From Seriola aureovittata (Eukaryota; Chordata; Actinopteri; Carangiformes; Carangidae), in the NCBI RefSeq assembly GCF_021018895.1, contig NC_079373.1:23883376-23947375 (forward strand): a DNA stretch of 64,000 nucleotides, read 5' to 3'. The notes beneath the pieces were generated by a model. That model did not search any database and was not told where the DNA came from. It was given only the letters and a program-made list of their open reading frames with translations. A program made the translations under genes and the position numbers. Below are positions 12,514 through 24,050 of the stretch, one piece after another. Every line of letters begins with the position of its first letter. Position 1 is the stretch's first letter.

Positions 12514-13556
12514 AAAAAGTCATAGTATGGTAAGGCATAAAACTTAAAAAAAAATAGTCATAATATAGTAAGGCATAAAACTTCATAAAAAGTCATAATA
12601 TAGTAAGCAGTAAAACTTCATAAAAAGTCATAGTATGGTAAGGTATGAAAAGTCATAGTATAGTAAGGCATAAAATGTCATAGTACAGGAAGGCATAAAA
12701 CTTCATAAAGAGTCAAAGCATAGTAAGGCATGAAACTTCTTAAACAGTCATAGTATATTAAGGCATAAAACTTCATAAAAAGTCATAGTATAGTAAAACA
12801 TAAAAAGTCATAGTATAATAAGGCATAAAACTTAAAAAAAACCCATCATAGTACAGTAAGGAATAAAACTTCATAAAAAGTCATAGTATGGTAAGGCATG
12901 AAAAGTCATAGTATAGTAAGGCATAAAACTTTACAAAAAGTCATAGTATGGTAAGGCATAAAAAGTCATAATATATTTAGGCATAAAAAGTCATAGTACA
13001 GTAAGGCATAAAAATTCATAAATAGTCATAGTATAGTACGGCATAAAACTTCAACAAAAGTCATTGTATGGTAAGGCATAAAACGTCATAGCAGAGTAAG
13101 GCATAAAATGTCATAGTATAGTAATGCTTTAAAACGTCATAGTAATTTAATCAATGAAAGTCATAAAAACTTTGTAGTATAGTTAGGCATAAAAAGTAAT
13201 AGTATAGTGAGGTATAAAAAACGTCATAGTAGAGTAAGGAATGAAAAATCATCGTATAGTAAGGCATAAAAAATCGTAGTACGTTAAGGCATAAAAAGTT
13301 GTGGTATAGTAAGGCATAAAAATGTCGTAGTTTTGTGATGCATACAAATGTCATAAAATGTCACATAGTGTAAGGCATGAAACATCGTAGTGTAGTAAGG
13401 CATAAAAAGTCATATAATAGTAAGGAATAAAAATGTCAAAGAATGTCATATTAGAGTAAGGCATAAAAAGTCATAGTTAAGCAAGGCATAAAAATTTCAT
13501 GGTATAGTAAGCCATAAAAATGTCAAAAAATCACCATAGTATAGCAAGTCATGACA
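12514..13556 (-). repeat. AT-rich satellite array, right arm, inverted orientation
   Basis: The repeat is the reverse complement of the left array. Units of about 35 nt contain GTCATAGTATAGTAAGGCAT, equivalent to ATGCCTTACTATACTATGAC on the minus strand. Spacers are mostly AAAACTTCATAAAAA, matching the TGAAGTTTT spacers at the degraded inner end of the left arm. Units are irregular and contain deletions. Only a handful keep ACGTCAT. No higher-order repeat is visible. The arm fades out after about 13550. Confidence 0.93.
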
Positions 13557-13677
13557 CATCATTGTGTGTGTGTTCATGCACTTTTGAGAGTTAAGACTGA
13601 TGGGTTTGAGGTTAGACTCCAGTATGAGGTTAAGGATTAAGGACTTACTGAGGATCCTTGGAAGTATAGGAGTACAA

Positions 13678-13678
<1 letters not shown>

Positions 13679-13716
<38 letters not shown>

Positions 13717-13922
13717 TGTGTGTGTGTGGTTCCCCTTGTTAAAACCATCACTTGTGTCGTTGGGATCTTTGACCCCCACCAACGCCTTTTGGAATGCTGG
13801 GAAAGAATTTCTGGAGTAGGGGGAACGTCAGAATGAAGAGCCTTGTGTCAGGACTCAGTGTTTTGCTCCCATTTGCTGTTTGTGTGCGTTTGTGTGTGTG
13901 TGTGTGCGTGTGTGTGTGTGTG

Positions 13923-13955
<33 letters not shown>
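13679..13955 (+). repeat. Two (TG)n microsatellites
   Basis: A (TG)n tract interrupted by CGCG lies at 13679-13728 and a second, interrupted by CG, at about 13881-13955. Between them is 150 bp of ordinary sequence. They lie just outside the right satellite arm. Frames reading V-C or T-H repeats here are microsatellite translation. Confidence 0.95.
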
Positions 13956-14726
13956 ACAGTATAATACAGTGTTCTCTATAAGCCCACGCATTTTCCACGG
14001 TGTGATCACAACCTTACCAAGGCTTTGCTCTGGAACTGTCTCACATTTTTTGCAAAAATATTTAACCTTTAACATGATTTAAGTTTAACCCTGACACTGA
14101 TCTTTAGGTTTTTTTGTTTCTTTTTAATTGTACATTTTCACTGTTCTGTGTTAAGCTGTAACTGTAACACATACTGTTGAGACTTTTATAGCAAATTTGA
14201 CCCCTCATTATTAAAACTTATTATTACTGACTGCTTTACTAACTTTTACTAACTGCTGCTAAAATCTACAATAGGTGGAATCAAACCCCTCTGCCTACAA
14301 GCTGTGAAGCTTGTGATGAAAATAGTTGTGTTGTTCAAATTGCTGTTTTCTTTTCCTATCAGTATTCCAGATGTGCCCTCAATTTCCTCAGATCCCCACC
14401 GCTATCCAATAAAGCCGGCTTTGCTGCCAGAGACAAAAATAGTTGGACTGTTCACGTTACTGGAATTGCCTCTTTATAAGTTGGTGAGTCGGCTTGTGTG
14501 TCTTCATAACATCCACCTTCCCGTCCCTGCAGCCCCCTCATCACCCATCTCCCACTGTGATTCATGTGCGAATCAGATGGATTTGCAGGGGGCTGATGTA
14601 GCTGACTGTCAAGCGCTGCACGTGCTACTGTGAGCTGTCCCAGATACAGGCAAAGCAATGGGGAAAACATCCGATTTTCATGGTTTATACTATAATAGGC
14701 TTTTACCATTATAGGCATCCGAGTAG
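13956..14726. other. Unassigned AT-rich sequence
   Basis: Nothing recognisable. A 109-codon frame at 14304-14633 has no family resemblance and is within chance expectation. Confidence 0.5.
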
Positions 14727-14800
14727 AACCGGCCTTGATGGTTAGAGGAGCGGGTGTTTTGATTGGAAGGTTGTTGGTTCGAGTTCTGTGAATCCAAGAG
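14727..14800 (+). mobile_element. tRNA-derived SINE-like fragment
   Basis: The segment reads like a decayed tRNA head. TGATGGTTAGAGGAGC at about 14737 resembles box A. GGTTCGAGTTC at 14776-14786 resembles box B (GGTTCGANTCC). The anticodon-arm region GTTTTGATTGGAAGGTTG lies between. There is no intact cloverleaf and no CCA-adjacent acceptor stem, so a functional tRNA gene is unlikely. The SINE family is not identified. Confidence 0.5.
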
Positions 14801-14984
14801 ATATAAACTATTTTTCAGAAACATACAAGCCTGTTCTATTTGGACCAACAGGACCAACCAGTCAAGTGAACATGGAAAGATTTGAACACATACTCTAGTA
14901 TATTTTTCCCAAACAGAAATGTGATTTGTGTCAATGATTTTCACATTATTAAAAAGCCTCTTCTAACTCATTGTTTTGGTTTTA

Positions 14985-15225
14985 CTGGGTGATTTATTTT
15001 GAGCAACCTCCCTGCAGGCAGCTGCTGCAAACATGCACTGATAAACCTACTGTCCACTAACTGCCCAGCAGCAAACAACATGCAGGCAAAGTTAGCAACT
15101 AGCTGGTGAAGAAAGTGGAACATTTAGCAGCTACAGAGACTCAAGACTTGGTGCAGACAGGGAAAAAGGTCTAAAAGGAGAGTGAATATTAACTTAGATT
15201 TATCAGATGGATACAAACACAGCTC
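14985..15225 (+). repeat. Dispersed percomorph repeat fragment
   Basis: The phrases TTAGCAACTAGCTGGTGAA, CATTTAGCAGCTA and AAAAGGAGAGTGAATATT appear in the order I recall from a high-copy interspersed repeat of spiny-rayed fishes. No terminal repeat or coding content is visible, and its class is unknown to me. Confidence 0.5.
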
Positions 15226-15226
15226 C

Positions 15227-15262
15227 AAATCAAATCAATCAAATCAAATCAATCAATCAAAT
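15227..15262 (+). repeat. (AATC)n simple repeat
   Basis: An imperfect tandem of CAAAT and CAATC words follows the dispersed repeat directly. Confidence 0.85.
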
Positions 15263-16073
15263 TTTTGTCTGTTGGATGTCCAAGAAAACATCTGTTTGCT
15301 AATATGAAATGGTGTCAGCTTATCTCCCAGTCAGTTTTGACTTTAGAAAGACATATAATTTTTCATGCAAGATGAAATGATCACTATTTTAATAACATTC
15401 AACAGCAATATGTCCCATGAGTCTTAGCTATTTGTGCACAATCAAAGCCTCATGGGAGCTGTAGTTATTTAAGGACAATAAATGAGGCCATGTTGAATCA
15501 ACTTCCGATGTATTAGCCGAGCTAATGTTAGTGATGTCAGTTTCACTGGCTTGACTATCACTATCACAGATTGCCTTCTTACACCATTGATTTAGCAGCA
15601 GTAACTCTTGATAGGTTTTATAGGTTGATGGAGTTGCCATTTTAGCCAAGAAATAGGTCTTAAATATAAATGCTATATTTTTCTATAAAAGTATGTTTTA
15701 ATCTTTCATCAGCCTTAATTAGACTTTAAAGTCTAAAAATGCATTTCAGAATATCTTTATCTATATCTTTTGTTCGTTGAGTGAAACTAAAGAAGTGCAG
15801 TGATGCGGTTGGCCGGGCTGTGGATCTTCTACTTTGCTGAAAACGCCAAACGCTGCAACTTAACCTGTTTCTTTTGAATTCATTGTGAGTCACACAGGAG
15901 ACTTATGAAACCTTTCCTTCAAAAAACTATTTTTGTCTCTCTCATAAACCTTGAGTCAATGTGTCCTACCGGCCCACGCAGCCTCTACCTGAAGTGGCTA
16001 CAGTGCTCTTTCTATTACTGCTCTGCAGGAGAAAAGAGATGGAGGGAGTGAGATAGAAAGAGTGAGATAAACA
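15263..16073. other. Unassigned sequence
   Basis: AT-rich non-repetitive sequence with no open frame of note and no recognised element. Confidence 0.5.
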
Positions 16074-16100
16074 CAGAGAGAGAGAGAGAGAGAAAGAGAG
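16074..16100 (+). repeat. (GA)n microsatellite
   Basis: A purine tract of AG dinucleotides with one AAAG interruption. Confidence 0.95.
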
Positions 16101-16864
16101 ACCATAGGAAAGAGATGTGGTGGTTGACAAAAGGCGATCTCGAACGGCTGTGAATCATCGGCGCTGTCTCCATCGAGCCCACGCAGCCAACTCAAGAGGA
16201 GTATAAATAGTCATTATCATTTAAAAGCTGTTTTAAAAATGACAAAATGAGAAAAACAAAGCGAACAAACATCACATCCCGCCCACACAGACAGACCTGC
16301 TATCAGGCGCACTTAACTGATGCTGATTTATCTGTTTTTATCCACTGTGTTGTTGTCTGTTCTGTCGGCCTCCATTTCTGGTTTAAAGCTGTTAGCACAG
16401 TGTCAGTCGTGTCCAGCATCTGTCTGGTGCCAGTCTGAGTGTGATGCATGAAGATATCAACAAATAATCCACTTGTAGCTGAAGGAGCCTCACTTCCTGT
16501 GATTTTAAGATTTTTTGTGTTCTACTTTCATGCAGCTTTTACAGCGTGGATGTCCAAATGCTCAAAATCAAAGTTTGCATCATCTTTTGGGGATGAAAAA
16601 ACTATCAACAAAACTTTGGTTTATTAAACATCTTTCCAAACTAAAATGGGAATCTCTGAACTGTAAAGAGGCAAAACATACACAGTCAAACTAATATTAT
16701 TTTTACTATTAAGGTTATGATTCATTATAATGTAGATTATTCTATAAACCACTGTCACCAACACAAGTCTTTTGAATATTCAGTGTATCTCATTTGGGAA
16801 ATATGTGATATCTATTCAGGCAATCATTAATTTCTTTTCATTTGTTTAATGTGTAGTTATGTGA

Positions 16865-16975
16865 TATTTCTTGATGAACAATAGGTGGGCACAGTGACTT
16901 TCTGTTGCCAGGCAACCCGCAGACATTGCACAGAGGTGCTTGGTGGATGGACAAACTGTTGTTCATCAAGAAATA
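16865..16975. promoter_or_regulatory. 17-bp perfect inverted repeat enclosing an X-box-like palindrome
   Basis: TATTTCTTGATGAACAA at 16865-16881 is exactly complementary, in inverse order, to TTGTTCATCAAGAAATA at 16959-16975, with 77 nt between. Near the centre lies GTTGCC-A-GGCAAC (16904-16916), a perfect 6-bp dyad that fits the RFX X-box pattern with a one-base spacer. The arrangement could be a cruciform-prone relic of a small transposon or a regulatory site. Binding is not shown by sequence alone. Confidence 0.55.
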
Positions 16976-18437
16976 GTGCTTGAAAAACATGCTTGATTCG
17001 GTAAAATATCTACAAAGTTAAGACGGCAAAGTTCTGAACATAAAAGCAACATCTGGAGAAATGATCACTACTCTCTGTTTGATGAATATGCAGTTAAAGC
17101 CAACAACTCATTTGTAGGGACTGGAAACAGCGGGGACAACTAGTAAACAGAAGGACTATTTTTTGGCAGGTAGTAATAACTCCCTGGAGTACCTGGTGGT
17201 TTCTTGGAAACCTCAGTGTTGATGACAGAACTCAAGGAAATCACCGCACCCAGCCAAGGAATAATCCGGCACATAACACTAATGACCACACATTGTTGTT
17301 CCATCACTTTGGTTTTGGCACAGATTACATTATCATCATCTGATTAATTAATTTAGTTACAATGACTATGACCATGAATGAGTTACAAATACTGAGCGTG
17401 TACTGGATCCCTTCTTGTCTCCTTGTCTACTTTGATGCTCCCTTCAAGGGGGCAAAATAATATGTGTTTATGTGAATCAGTAAACCTGCCTTCCTTTTGA
17501 TGAGTGTGTGTGCGTGCATGTGTGTGTTTACAGCATAGTGAGTTCAGACATCCGCACTTTTCTTCCCTGTCTTCTACCTCTTTATTAGTAATAATATCCT
17601 GGTCCTGTCCTCCCTCCTGTTCCTCGCCGGTTCGGCTGTGTTGTTTCCCGTCATTAGCGTTCGCCCACGAAGGGTTGCTGGCACGTCGAGGAACAGGAAG
17701 TGGAAGTGGGTGATTAAGGCAGATCCAGGCCTGCTTGCCCAGTGTATGCACCAGGTATGAGTAATACTGCTGACACAACTGTGCCACTTCAGTGACAGAG
17801 CAGGGGAAAGAGAGCTAATAAGGGAGACAGTGGGAGGAAATAGCACTTCATCACTCCAGCATCCCAGCACACTTCACCAACTATTGGGTGATAAACACAA
17901 TACTTCACAGGATTGTTGACATCTACCAAAATAGACACAATATGTAACTCATACATGATGCCACTCTGCATGTGCCCCTGCCATAATACTGCAGAAAGTG
18001 GACTGGATATTCCTGGTTTATCACAGGTTGGGACTAATTTTGGTTGTTTTGGCCATTGTTTCCATCTGTGAGAATAACTAAGCAAAGCAAGTGCGGAAAT
18101 CTGGCAATGAGTCAGCTTTGCTAAAAATAAGTCAGACAGGGCAAGAAACAAACAACAAAAGGTTTTAAACAAACTTTGGACCAAGTTTATTTGAAAGAGG
18201 GAATGAAGGCTAACAATAAATTATCATCTGTTGTAAACATCTACTACAGCTCACAGACTGACCTCCTGATTCAGTTTTTACCCTCCATACTCAGTGGTTT
18301 GATTACGTAGCTACTTAAGCTAATTTACTTAAGATAGGTAATTCTTCACAATAAAACATTTAGCAGCTTTCATTTATCTTTCCTTCCTCAGTGTCATGTA
18401 ATCAATTCAAGCTAATGCAGATAAAAGTGCAGTGAGT
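16976..18437. other. Unassigned sequence
   Basis: No recognised element. A 134-codon minus-strand frame at 17383-17787 overlaps competing frames and includes a short H-T microsatellite translation. Nothing supports it as a gene. Confidence 0.5.
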
Positions 18438-18639
18438 GTTTTAAAGGTGCTATCTTTAAGTTTGGCTATCGCTATATATGTTAGCATTAGTGCTGTAACC
18501 ATTACTTGATTTGCCAGTTTAAGTCAATTTAAAGAATTTAATTACCAACAATTTTGATAACTGATTAGTAATCATCTAGTTTTTCAACCAAAAATGCCAA
18601 ACATTTGCTCAAATTGCTTCTTTTAGGTGATTTTTGTCA
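18438..18639 (+). repeat. Partial MITE end plus dispersed repeat
   Basis: TAAAGGTGCTATCTTTAAG at about 18440 resembles the left terminus of the element that starts at 18640, so a second, decayed terminus lies just upstream. The sequence that follows (GATAACTGATTAGTAATC and AAAAATGCCAAACATTTGCT) resembles another percomorph interspersed repeat I recall. Confidence 0.45.
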
Positions 18640-19051
18640 TTAAAGGAGCTATTTGTAAGTTTTGCTATCACTTGCGTTAGTATTAACAGCTGTTTCCTTA
18701 ACAGTCCAGAGGAAATGTTGCGAGTGAGGCATCAAATTTCATTCCTTTACTCTCCAAGAGCTGTCTCCAGCGGTGGAAAGCAACCATCTTGTTTTGCTCC
18801 TATTTCTATGACTTCTATTCATCTACTTAGGTTAGCATGCTAGTCAGCTAACCCGAACTATGTCGAACTGTCTCGTCACTGTAGCGTCTAGGCTGCCATG
18901 AAGAAATACCACTTCTCAGAGGACGTATTATAACCTCTTGTCATGTAAACGCAACGATAATGGAAGCTCTTTCCAAGATTAGCAAGTAAACAGCTGTTAA
19001 TGCTATTGCTGGCTATGCAGCAATAGCAAAAATTACAAATACCTCCTTTAA
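18640..19051 (+). mobile_element. Non-autonomous TIR element (MITE family M1), best copy
   Basis: The ends are inverted repeats: 18640-18668 (TTAAAGGAGCTATTTGTAAG, then TTTTGCTAT) and 19023-19051 (its complement) agree at 27 of 29 positions. The similarity resumes inside at AACAGCTGTTT on both sides. Both ends begin TTAA, consistent with a TTAA or TA target site. The interior (GTTGCGAGTGAGGCATCAAA; CTGTCTCCAGCGGTGGAAAG) recurs at 21.2, 56.0 and 61.6 kb. There is no transposase. The superfamily is unresolved. Confidence 0.75.
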
Positions 19052-20706
19052 GGTGCCCTTAGGAAGCTCCAACATGTCAGCCTTAAGAACTGAGTGCAAA
19101 ACAAGGAATTTGATTGACGAACCTGCCAAATTCAAATGATCTTTCTTTATCATATACACGTGTTGTCGTTGTTTATCTTCTGGATTTGGATTATCTGGAT
19201 TATCTTCCCTGCTCATCAATATCCCTCATGTTTAATATTATCCCCATTCAGAGAAAAAGAGGTAAATATAGATGCCTGTGTTTTTTTTTTGTCCATCCTC
19301 TTTGAATCATTTTTCATCTCTGTTGTCAGGCCAACAGTGGGCAAGTTAAATAAATACACATCATATTCAACCATTAGCCAGCGGAGGCTTAAGATGGAAA
19401 AAAAGACACCATGGCACAGACAAACAGAGCCCGTCCTTGGTCTGAATGAACTCTCGCTTGCTTCCTGTGAATGGGAGGAGTGAGGTGAATGGAAGCTGTT
19501 AGTAGCTTGTGATTTTCAAAAAGAGGTCTTTGAGCTGCATATAGGTCAGCTGTATTTAAAACGACTGATGTGCAGGTTTTTAACACTGTATACTGAGCTG
19601 CACACTACTGCTCCTCTGTAAGACCCTGATGATAAATGAGACACAGGAACTCTTTGTTAAAATGGATAATGTGGTTATCATATATAATTCATCATTTATA
19701 TATAATGTATTATATTTATTCATATAATTTGCCATTATCCTTTTTTTTCCCCAACAAGTTTTGTTCAGTGCGGTGAATTGAATTTTTTTAATTTATTTAT
19801 TATTTATATATGTGTTTTAAATCAAAGTTCCCTCGCAAAGACACATACAATTTTTAAGTTCTGTAATCAATGACATCAAGATAATAGTCAGGGGATCACA
19901 TCCAGTAATATATCAATCACTCTTCAAATCAATATCAATAATCTCTGGTTTTTATTTAGATATAACTTATTCAACTTGACTTGGAGTAGTCGAAGGATAC
20001 AATTATATAGCAGACAATCATTGCATACACATTCTGTATATATAGTGTCTTTCTCATTAGGAGGACTTAAATTGTTTTAGACAAACAATCCAACCACTGG
20101 TCGCTTCTGAGATCTTCACACCTAAAGAGAAACTTGAGAGTTTTAAAAGATACTGAAGCACGCTGAGTTTCTTTCCTTCTGTTTATGTCTTAAAATAAGG
20201 CAAGGCAAAGATATAAATCCCTTATATGGCGCTAACCTAGTTTATATACTGTCTTCACACTGTATAAATAAATATCCATTCATATATTTAATCCATGTAT
20301 TTATGTCTTTCTGCGCTGGGTTCAGTCATCCTTTTACTGCACATATTTGTCCTGCACTTATTAGAAACAACTCTGCACAACTTCCACAGAACATCAGAGG
20401 AAATTGTGCTTTAATGAATCAAGCAGCCGTTTCTTTCCTCGTTTTCCTAATCCGGCCTTCAAATAAAACACCTCTAAATGTGTTATTCTTCAACATAACC
20501 CTGCCGTACTCACTCTTGAAAAAGGCCTTGGGCACATAAACACAGCAGCCATCCTCCTGTTAGAGTAGAGGAGGAAGTCCATTAACAAACAGCGGGGGCC
20601 ACACCGGATGGCAGAGCCCTGGCACTTGATGAGGGCTGGAGGCTCAGGAGCCGACAGAGGCTTGTAAATATTTTAGTGTGTCTAATGTAATGTTTTCCCT
20701 GCCTGC
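19052..20706. other. Unassigned AT-rich sequence
   Basis: 19675-19830 is very AT-rich (ATATATAA and TTATTTAT words), the only texture that stands out. No gene or recognised element. Confidence 0.5.
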
Positions 20707-20707
20707 A

Positions 20708-20749
20708 CCCCCCCCCCCTACACACACACACACACACCCACACACACAG
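20708..20749 (+). repeat. C-run followed by (CA)n
   Basis: Eleven Cs, then CA dinucleotides with a CCCA interruption. Confidence 0.95.
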
Positions 20750-21044
20750 ACTAAACTTTACTCCTCGCCTCATTTCACAATGTCTGATTATTGATTCCTG
20801 AAGGACAAAGGTCAGAGGTCATGGTCAGATGCACAATAGAACCCCTGGAGCTTGAACTACACACAACAGGAAGTTATTGCAGCATCTCTGATTTTTAAAA
20901 CCTGGGACAACAGGGGATGCAAATCTCTTCAAGTTGCAGTCAGCCAGAAGCCCACAGAAGTGCTGTTTCCCTCAGTTAAAAACTTTTAAAAAACTTTGTC
21001 TCTGAAAACTCCTTTAATTAAGGAGGAATCACAGAGCTTGGTAC

Positions 21045-21484
21045 TAGGGTTATTTTTTGTAACTGAGAAAAAAAAGGTAAACAGCTGTTCGGTGAGTTAG
21101 AACCAAAATTATCTTCTTCTTTTTGTGAATCTGAATGTTCACATGAACAAATGGTGGAGGTCAGCTAACACATGAGACAGGCCTTCTGAGGTACAGGAAT
21201 TATATTTCATTATTGATTAAAATGTAGCAGTCTGAGCAGTGCTAGATCTTCAGGGCAAATTGGAGGCTACAGTGAGTCGCTATTGGAAAGTGACACATGC
21301 ATACTTCAGAAGAAGAAAAGACGTGATAGAAACAAAGAGTTTACATTGGCGTTGCTTTCCACTGCAAGATACAACTGTTGGTGAGTATTTGATGCAAAAC
21401 TCACAACTTTTCTTCTAGACTGGTAAGTGTTAATGCTAACGTTAGCTATGTAGCAATAGCAAAACTTACAAATAGCTCCTTTAA
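21045..21484 (-). mobile_element. MITE family M1, inverted copy
   Basis: The right end, TAGCAAAACTTACAAATAGC then TCCTTTAA (to 21484), matches the M1 terminus. The interior (TGATGCAAAACTCACAACTT, TTCTTCTAGACTGG, GGAAAGTGAC) is the reverse complement of the 18640 copy. The other end is decayed. GTTATTTTTTGTAACTG and AAACAGCTGTT near 21045-21085 are its likely remains. Confidence 0.65.
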
Positions 21485-23474
21485 AGTGTGGAATAAAGTA
21501 ACGAGACAGAATATGAAAGCATTAGAAATGAGAAAACAGCTCTCTAGAGAGCAGACTTAATATTAATTGCAGCTGCACTTCTTCTTTAAACACCAGTTGT
21601 CCAGCTGAAGGTTGATCTCCTTACTCGATACTCCAGCCTTCTTCCTCCTGCCTCCACTTCCTCCTTGGCTTTGACCTAATGTCTTCTCTGCAGTATGAGA
21701 AAAAAGGTGCTTTAGAAGAGAGAAAAGGTTTTTTTTTCACCATACATCCACATTCTCATCAAAGGACCTTGAATTAAATAGAGAGCATGTAAAGAGCGAT
21801 TTACTGTGGAGAAGTGGAACGGTCATCAGTAACATCCACTTTATCAGCTTCTCCAAGATAAATCGTGGCATCATTTCTCACTAAGATTAGCTGTGGAACA
21901 TTTGCACAGAAGCACAACGCCTCCAAAACATTAGGTTGTACAAAAAACTGGCAGTTTTTACTGGACAGGAATTTAACCGAGGTCCAGATTGTTAGTTGAG
22001 GGAGAAAAAAACACCTTCACAGAACAAATATTTTGGCTGATACTGAATGATGAATTTCAGTCAGTGACGATGGCTGCACATATGTGTCTCTAAACATCAG
22101 ATAAAGAAATTCAGCACTTACTAAAATTTCACATGCGCATTACATTCTGTCAGACCTGCATTTACTTAAGAAATTCCTGCGCTGAATCTACATCAGCCTA
22201 GACAAGCTGGCTCCGCGGTTTCAACAGAGAAGAAACTCTATCACCTCTGACCTGTTGGTTTTTTTGTAACCGGGGCGAAGTCTGACGCTGAGCCTGTGGG
22301 CCTCTGTCTGCCGGATTGACACTCAGGTGAAAGGTAAGAAGAGGAAACGTCCTGAAATCAATATCCTCTTTGTGTCGGTGGCTTACCTCCTCTGCCGGAA
22401 ACCAGACATGTTAAACCTCCAAGCAAAGAGGGATTTAAGCAGATTGAGCAAACTACTGCTATATTATGCAAAACAAAAAAAAACTACCATGAAGAAACAT
22501 ATTGAGGGAAATGAACGCACTGAATTTCTGCTTCCCTGTGCTGTAGGATGGCTACGTTTGCATTGTTAGTTCAGAGGGAGATCAGCTTCCTTCACTAATG
22601 CATCTAAAAAGGAAAAGAGAAGAGTCTGCTGGAGGAACTGAAATGATTTTATCAACACAAGTGAGGAAAAAGAACCATTTTCTAACAAGGCAAAGTTTAA
22701 GAAAGATTAGTTGTAACTGGCTTTATTAATGTTAAACTTTTACTAATGCTTTTAAGGTCATTATTAGCTATTTGTGAAACATCCCTGTGACTTGTGTATA
22801 CACTGTATACATGATAATGGAATTTAGTTAAATTCAGCTAACTTTGATCATTGTTTAAAATCAACTTAAAGGTTGGATAATGTACAAAGGTAGATGTCCA
22901 TGTGTTGTTTGATTATAGATCAGGTCTAACTTCTATATTAATACTGTGAAAGTATCAAAGCCTCAGTCCACAGAGAAATGCACACAGCCTGTATTCAGAA
23001 ACGGACCCTTAAAACCAGCTGTCAGGACTTATGTAACTTTGTGATGTCACAACTAAAATCTGCTATAAAACGTGTAAATAAAACAAAATGTAAATTATGG
23101 GACCTTCAAAGTTCCTAATGATCATTTTAGACCCATTTCTAATCACGAGTGAAGTCTTGTGACTTGAAATGATGAGTTGAATGAATGTCCTGTTGAGCTT
23201 TCACTAAACTCAATAAAGAATATATAAATAGTCAGTATGACTAAGCTGTTCTTGACTGAACTTAATTGACTTTTTTTCACACAGTAACTTAACTCACAGT
23301 TTCACCTTACAGCATCTGAAGAGGAGACTTTTGACAAATAATTTTAGGTTTGATTCGTACACATATTACGGCAGCAAGGGAACCGTTTTTAAGTCGATCT
23401 AGCTTAAAATGTTTTGCTGTTTTTTTTCCTCCAGCACAACTTTGTCTTTTTTAACTACCTCTTTAAAAGATTAG
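21485..23474. other. Unassigned sequence
   Basis: No recognised element or supported gene. A short GTATAC-ACT-GTATAC palindrome lies near 22796. Confidence 0.5.
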
Positions 23475-23605
23475 TTCAATGTTTTCAGGAATGTAATCAT
23501 TTGTTTTCGCAGAGTTAGATGAGACAATTGATGACTCTCTTAAGCTAGAGCCAGGGAATGCTAATTTAGCTTGCTCTGTCTATCCATCCACCCATCCATC
23601 CATTA
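23475..23605 (+). repeat. Dispersed percomorph repeat plus (ATCC)n
   Basis: AGAGTTAGATGAGACAATTG followed by AAGCTAGAGCCAGGGAATGC matches a repeat I recall as abundant in percomorphs. It ends at a short (ATCC)n tract (23582-23605). Related wording occurs at 29040-29100 and 45850-45890. Confidence 0.5.
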
Positions 23606-23789
23606 TAACAAACATCTGGTTAATAGCAAACCGAGAACACTGACTCAGACATCATCGCAGGCACATAGCAGCCATTTGACACGATAATAAATATCCAGTA
23701 AAAGGGAAGTAAGTGGGTTGAGCCATCTGTTACACCAGGAAAGAGCACCGGCTCAGACATCATGTGTTCGTCTGCAACACGGTGAAAGT

Positions 23790-23850
23790 GACCCCCCCCA
23801 CACACACACACACCCCCAATCTCCCTCACCCCCCCACCACCACCTCCACC
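23790..23850 (+). repeat. C-rich and (CA)n low-complexity tract
   Basis: C runs, CACACA and CCACCACC blocks. Long frames here translate low complexity. Confidence 0.9.
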
Positions 23851-24003
23851 CACAGGTACGTTTTGTGTGTACTTTTCTCAGTGAACCACATCCTCTCGTG
23901 ACACTGTGGGAGGAAAATTGCAAACACAGAAGGAAAAGCACTGTCATGACAACAGACAATGAAGAAAACCATAATCCAACTTTGTGCTGGTCAGGCTTGC
24001 AGA

Positions 24004-24050
24004 TGTGTGTGTGTGTGCGTGTGTGTGTGTGTGTGTGTGGGGGGGGGGGT
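24004..24050 (+). repeat. (TG)n followed by a G run
   Basis: TG dinucleotides with one CG, then eleven to twelve Gs. Confidence 0.95.

Noticed and set aside
13497..14082. Long V-C-V-C and T-H-T-H frames
   Set aside because: Translation of (TG)n/(CA)n microsatellites. The same applies at 24.0, 25.0, 27.1, 36.8, 39.2 and 46.3 kb.
14727..14800. Functional tRNA gene
   Set aside because: Box-like motifs are present but arms do not pair and the 3' end runs into unrelated sequence; a SINE fragment is more likely.
17383..17787. 134-codon minus-strand frame
   Set aside because: Overlapping frames on both strands and a histidine-threonine microsatellite segment; no domain recognised.
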